This document shows positions 52,998 to 55,439 of a stretch of DNA of 55,439 nt, one piece after another. The notes beneath the pieces were generated by a model. That model searched no databases. It had not been told where the DNA came from and saw only the letters and a program-made list of their open reading frames with translations. Both the position numbers and the translations under genes were made by a program. The DNA is taken from assembly GCF_008041835.1 (NCBI RefSeq), contig NZ_VRYE01000135.1:3944-59382 (forward strand). The letters run 5' to 3'. This DNA is from Ectopseudomonas mendocina. Its GTDB lineage: Bacteria; Pseudomonadota; Gammaproteobacteria; Pseudomonadales; Pseudomonadaceae. Each line of letters begins with the position of its first letter. Position 1 is the stretch's first letter.

Positions 52998-53615
52998 ATG
53001 CGACGGCGACGTATTCAGCGATGGTGGTGGCAGCTGTCGATCTTCTGGATCGGCGGCATGTTGCTGGCTGGCCTGACGCTGGCCAACTGGGACTTTGCCC
53101 AGATTCTGAAGAACGCCGAAAGTCGCTATGGCAATCTCGGCCAGGCGCAGGCACGCATCCTCGATTGGGAAGCGCTGATCAAGAGCAGCGCGGCGTTGCC
53201 AGAGCTCGACAAGCTCAACGAGGTCAATCGTTTTTTCAACCGCAAGGTGCGCTTCGTTGACGACATTCAGCTCTGGCGGGAAAACGATTACTGGGCCACC
53301 CCCGTGGAAATGCTGATCAAGGGCGCCGGCGATTGCGAGGACTACTCCATCGCCAAGTACTTCACCCTCAGGCGCCTCGGCATCCCCAGCGAGAAACTGC
53401 GCATCACCTACGTCAAGGCGCTGAATTACAACCAAGCGCACATGGTACTGACCTATTACGCCAGCCCCAGCGCCGAACCGCTGGTGCTGGACAACCTGAT
53501 CAACGACATCCGCCCTGCCTCACAGCGCAAGGATCTGTTGCCGGTCTACGCCTTCAACGCCGAAGGCCTCTACCTGCCGGGTTCCAACATCCGCAAGGCT
53601 TCGATCGCCCGGTAG
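52998..53615 (+). CDS. lapG: LapG periplasmic adhesin protease, C-terminus lost in a deletion fusion
   Basis: A 205-residue cysteine protease of the BTLCP family, shorter than usual. It has an N-terminal membrane/signal segment and all three catalytic residues: Cys in KGAGDCEDYSIAKYF, His in NYNQAHMVLTYY and Asp in PLVLDNLINDI. LapG cuts the N-terminus of the LapA adhesin and is held by LapD when cyclic-di-GMP is high. After YLPGSN the frame gives IRKASIAR then TAG, and the DNA from about 53588 is lapB in another frame. The native C-terminal helix is therefore missing. No lapD lies beside it. Residual activity is uncertain. Confidence 0.87.
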   Translation: MRRRRIQRWWWQLSIFWIGGMLLAGLTLANWDFAQILKNAESRYGNLGQAQARILDWEALIKSSAALPELDKLNEVNRFFNRKVRFVDDIQLWRENDYWATPVEMLIKGAGDCEDYSIAKYFTLRRLGIPSEKLRITYVKALNYNQAHMVLTYYASPSAEPLVLDNLINDIRPASQRKDLLPVYAFNAEGLYLPGSNIRKASIAR

Positions 53616-53932
53616 GCGAACGAGGGCAACTGCTCTCCGGTGGCCAGCGCCAGGCCGTGCTGCTGGCCCGCGCGCTGCTGCTCGACCCGCCAATCCTGGT
53701 GCTCGACGAACCCACCAGCGCCATGGACAACACCAGCGAAGACCTGCTGCGCCAGCGCCTGCACAACTGGGTACAAGGCAAGACGCTGATCCTCATCACC
53801 CATCGCGCCTCCATGCTCAGCCTGGTCGACCGTCTGACCGTGCTGGATAACGGCAAAGTGGTAGCGGACGGCCCCAAAGAGGCCGTGATCGAAGCCTTGC
53901 GCAAGGGCCGTGTCGGCCCGGCCAGCCTGTAG
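53588..53932 (+). pseudogene. lapB: lapB remnant: C-terminal piece of the type I secretion ABC transporter
   Basis: In frame 2 the sequence reads HPQGFDRPVGERGQLLSGGQ and then LVLDEPTSAMDNTSEDLL, LITHRASMLSLVDRL and VADGPKEAVIEALRKG. These are the ABC signature, Walker B, D-loop and H-loop of a LapB-type ATPase. The peptidase-like domain, membrane domain and Walker A (about 600 residues) are absent, so no transporter can be made. The join with lapG lies near 53580-53590. There is no start codon of its own; it is the downstream stump of a deletion. lapC follows 12 bp later with its own ribosome site. Confidence 0.88.
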
Positions 53933-53944
53933 GAGCGACGAGCG

Positions 53945-55303
53945 ATGCAAGCGACCCAGAGCCTCGGCAACTACTTCAGCAGCCTGCGCGAGAAACGCCA
54001 GGACACCGAGTTCATGCCGGAAGTCGAAGGCGCCATTCTGGAAGACTCGCCCTGGCTCAGCCGCGCCACGATCTGGGTGGCCAGCGCCTGCCTGCTGGCG
54101 GCGCTGATCTGGGCAAATTTCGCCGTACTGGAAGAGGTCACCACCGGCGAAGGCAAGGCCATCCCGTCGAGCAAGGTGCAGGTGATCCAGAACCTAGAGG
54201 GCGGCATCGTCAGTGAGATCTTCGTGCGCGAAGGCCAGGTGGTGGACAAGGGCGATACCCTGCTGCGACTGGATGACACGCGTTTTCTCTCCAATCGCGG
54301 GGAAACCGAAGCGGATCGACTGGCGCTCATCGCCCGTCTCAAACGACTGAGCGCCGAGGCCGAAGGCCGCGAACCGCAACTGCCCGAAGAAATCACCCGC
54401 GATGCGCCACAGTTGGCCGAAGACCAACTGGCTCTCTACCGCTCACGGCAGGAGCACCTGCGCAGCGAGCAACGCACCCTCGGTGAGCAGCTACGACAGA
54501 AGGAGCAGGAGCTGGCCGAATTTCGTTCCAAGGCCCAGCAATACCGCTCCAGCCTGGGCCTGCTGCAGCAGGAGCTGAACATGTCACAGCCGCTGGTGGC
54601 TTCGGGCGCGATTTCCCAGGTCGAGGTGCTACGCCTTCGCCGCAGCCTGGTGGAAGTACGTGGCTCACTGGAGGCCACCAATCTGGCCATTCCGCGTGCT
54701 GAAGCGGCCATGAGCGAAATCAGAAGCAAGATGGAGGAGTCCGAGCTGGCTTTTCGCGCCGAAGCCTTCAAGGAACTCAATGAAGTACGCACGGAACTGC
54801 AGAAGATCACCGCCACCAGCGTAGCCATCGAAGACAAGGTGACCCGCACCACCGTGACCTCGCCCGTGCGCGGCGTGATCAAGCAACTCAAGGTCAACAC
54901 CATCGGCGGTGTGGTTCAGCCAGGTAGCGACATGCTGGAAATCGTGCCGCTGGATGACAGCCTGCTGATCGAAGCCAAGGTGCGCCCACAGGATGTCGCT
55001 TTCCTGCACCCGGGTCAGAAGGCCATGGTCAAGTTCACTGCCTATGACTACACCATCTATGGCGGCCTCAAGGCCAGTCTGGAATTGATCAGCGCCGACA
55101 CCATCACCGACGAGGAAGGCAACAGCTTCTACCTGATCCAGGTGCGTACCGAAAAAAGCCATCTTGGCAATCCGGAACACCCCCTGCTGATCATCCCCGG
55201 CATGGTCGCCACCGTAGACATCATCACCGGCGAAAAAAGTGTACTGGACTACCTGCTCAAACCGGTGCTCAAGGCCCGCTCGGAAGCCATGCGCGAGCGT
55301 TGA
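53945..55303 (+). CDS. lapC: LapC, HlyD-type membrane fusion protein of the LapA type I secretion system
   Basis: A 452-residue periplasmic adaptor: one N-terminal helix (about 42-60, ATIWVASACLLAALIWANF), a biotinyl-lipoyl hairpin domain (VQVIQNLEGGIVSEIFVREG), a long coiled coil (about 150-285), and a beta-barrel end (VRPQDVAFLHPGQKAMVKF) with LPGMVATVDIITGEKSVLDYLLKP, here as LIIPGMV. AGGAG lies nine bases before the ATG. The gene is complete, yet its transporter partner lapB is a stump, so it is probably without function or borrowed by another system. Nothing clear follows to the window end; a small GGGAGC/GCTCCC hairpin lies at 55402-55417. Confidence 0.9.
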   Translation: MQATQSLGNYFSSLREKRQDTEFMPEVEGAILEDSPWLSRATIWVASACLLAALIWANFAVLEEVTTGEGKAIPSSKVQVIQNLEGGIVSEIFVREGQVVDKGDTLLRLDDTRFLSNRGETEADRLALIARLKRLSAEAEGREPQLPEEITRDAPQLAEDQLALYRSRQEHLRSEQRTLGEQLRQKEQELAEFRSKAQQYRSSLGLLQQELNMSQPLVASGAISQVEVLRLRRSLVEVRGSLEATNLAIPRAEAAMSEIRSKMEESELAFRAEAFKELNEVRTELQKITATSVAIEDKVTRTTVTSPVRGVIKQLKVNTIGGVVQPGSDMLEIVPLDDSLLIEAKVRPQDVAFLHPGQKAMVKFTAYDYTIYGGLKASLELISADTITDEEGNSFYLIQVRTEKSHLGNPEHPLLIIPGMVATVDIITGEKSVLDYLLKPVLKARSEAMRER

Positions 55304-55439
55304 ATACCTGCCGTGCACGCTGCGTAGCCCGTATATGGACGCCTCCTCTGGCGCAAGTAGCACGATGGTGATCAACGTGACCGTATCTTCGACTTCGTAA
55401 AGGGAGCCGTTGCTCCCGGGCCTAGATGGGGCGTGCGCT

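Noticed and set aside
53333..53932. A single 199-codon protein joining a lapG-region frame to the lapB end
   Set aside because: The first 85 codons are lapG read out of frame; only the part from about 53588 is real LapB sequence, so this is not a functional fusion protein.
55402..55417. GGGAGC-CGTT-GCTCCC as a terminator for lapC
   Set aside because: Short stem, no T tract, and 99 bp past the stop; too weak to call, and the window ends nearby.

Overview
The window is a chromosomal stretch of a high-GC Pseudomonas. Gene content and order follow several P. aeruginosa PAO1 blocks (from memory: PA2949-PA2953, PA3106-PA3122, PA3169-PA3179, PA3218-PA3221, PA3339-PA3344), joined by lineage-specific breaks. 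The P. mendocina/oleovorans group is my guess; I could not run a search. No prophage, CRISPR array, tRNA, rRNA or recognisable defence system is visible. Most genes are core metabolism. The unusual material is small mobile repeats, gene decay, one deletion fusion and some clear regulatory sites.

Layout. 1-300: edge of an IS200-type element. 0.3-4 kb: a MocR regulator, two lipoproteins (one OmpA-like) and a solute-binding protein. 4-8.7 kb: a membrane-anchored alpha/beta hydrolase and the electron-transfer-flavoprotein system (etfB-etfA, divergent ETF dehydrogenase) with a PsrA-like operator. 8.8-17.5 kb: a long minus-strand run (truA, trpF, accD, folC, SPOR protein, cvpA, purF, metZ, SDR). 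17.5-27.2 kb: fimV, a USG-1 homologue, asd, leuB, leuD, leuC and a divergent LysR gene. 27.3-30.8 kb: a five-PAS GGDEF-EAL gene broken by a 144-bp MITE and, separately, by an ochre codon. 30.8-38.3 kb: mtnA/mtaD methylthioadenosine salvage, ubiG-mupP-yciK, a GGDEF protein and rluB. 38.5-43 kb: a plcP-agt lipid-remodelling pair under a Pho box, an AraC regulator, csaA, a DMT permease, a second MITE of the same family, and an Rdx protein. 43-52.9 kb: plpD, a second FimV-like gene, a MarR regulator, hsbD-like cyclase, recQ, a UPF0149 protein and a DUF454 protein. 53-55.3 kb: a damaged lap (large adhesin) locus.

How the parts connect. ETF and its dehydrogenase carry electrons from acyl-CoA dehydrogenases to ubiquinone, and ubiG supplies ubiquinone. 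The leu genes, asd, metZ, trpF and purF are amino-acid and purine synthesis. plcP and agt would exchange phospholipid for glycolipid under phosphate starvation. Several cyclic-di-GMP genes are present (two intact cyclases, one dead bifunctional protein), as is the wrecked LapG/LapB adhesin apparatus, which suggests altered biofilm control in this lineage.

Strongest observations: (1) a MITE insertion whose removal with one TA exactly restores a PAS domain; (2) a lapG-lapB deletion fusion that leaves no lapD between them and a LapB without Walker A; (3) an mtnA product in which both catalytic residues (Cys and Asp) are replaced; (4) a Pho box in front of the plcP-agt pair; (5) a nested REPIN inside an older inverted repeat.
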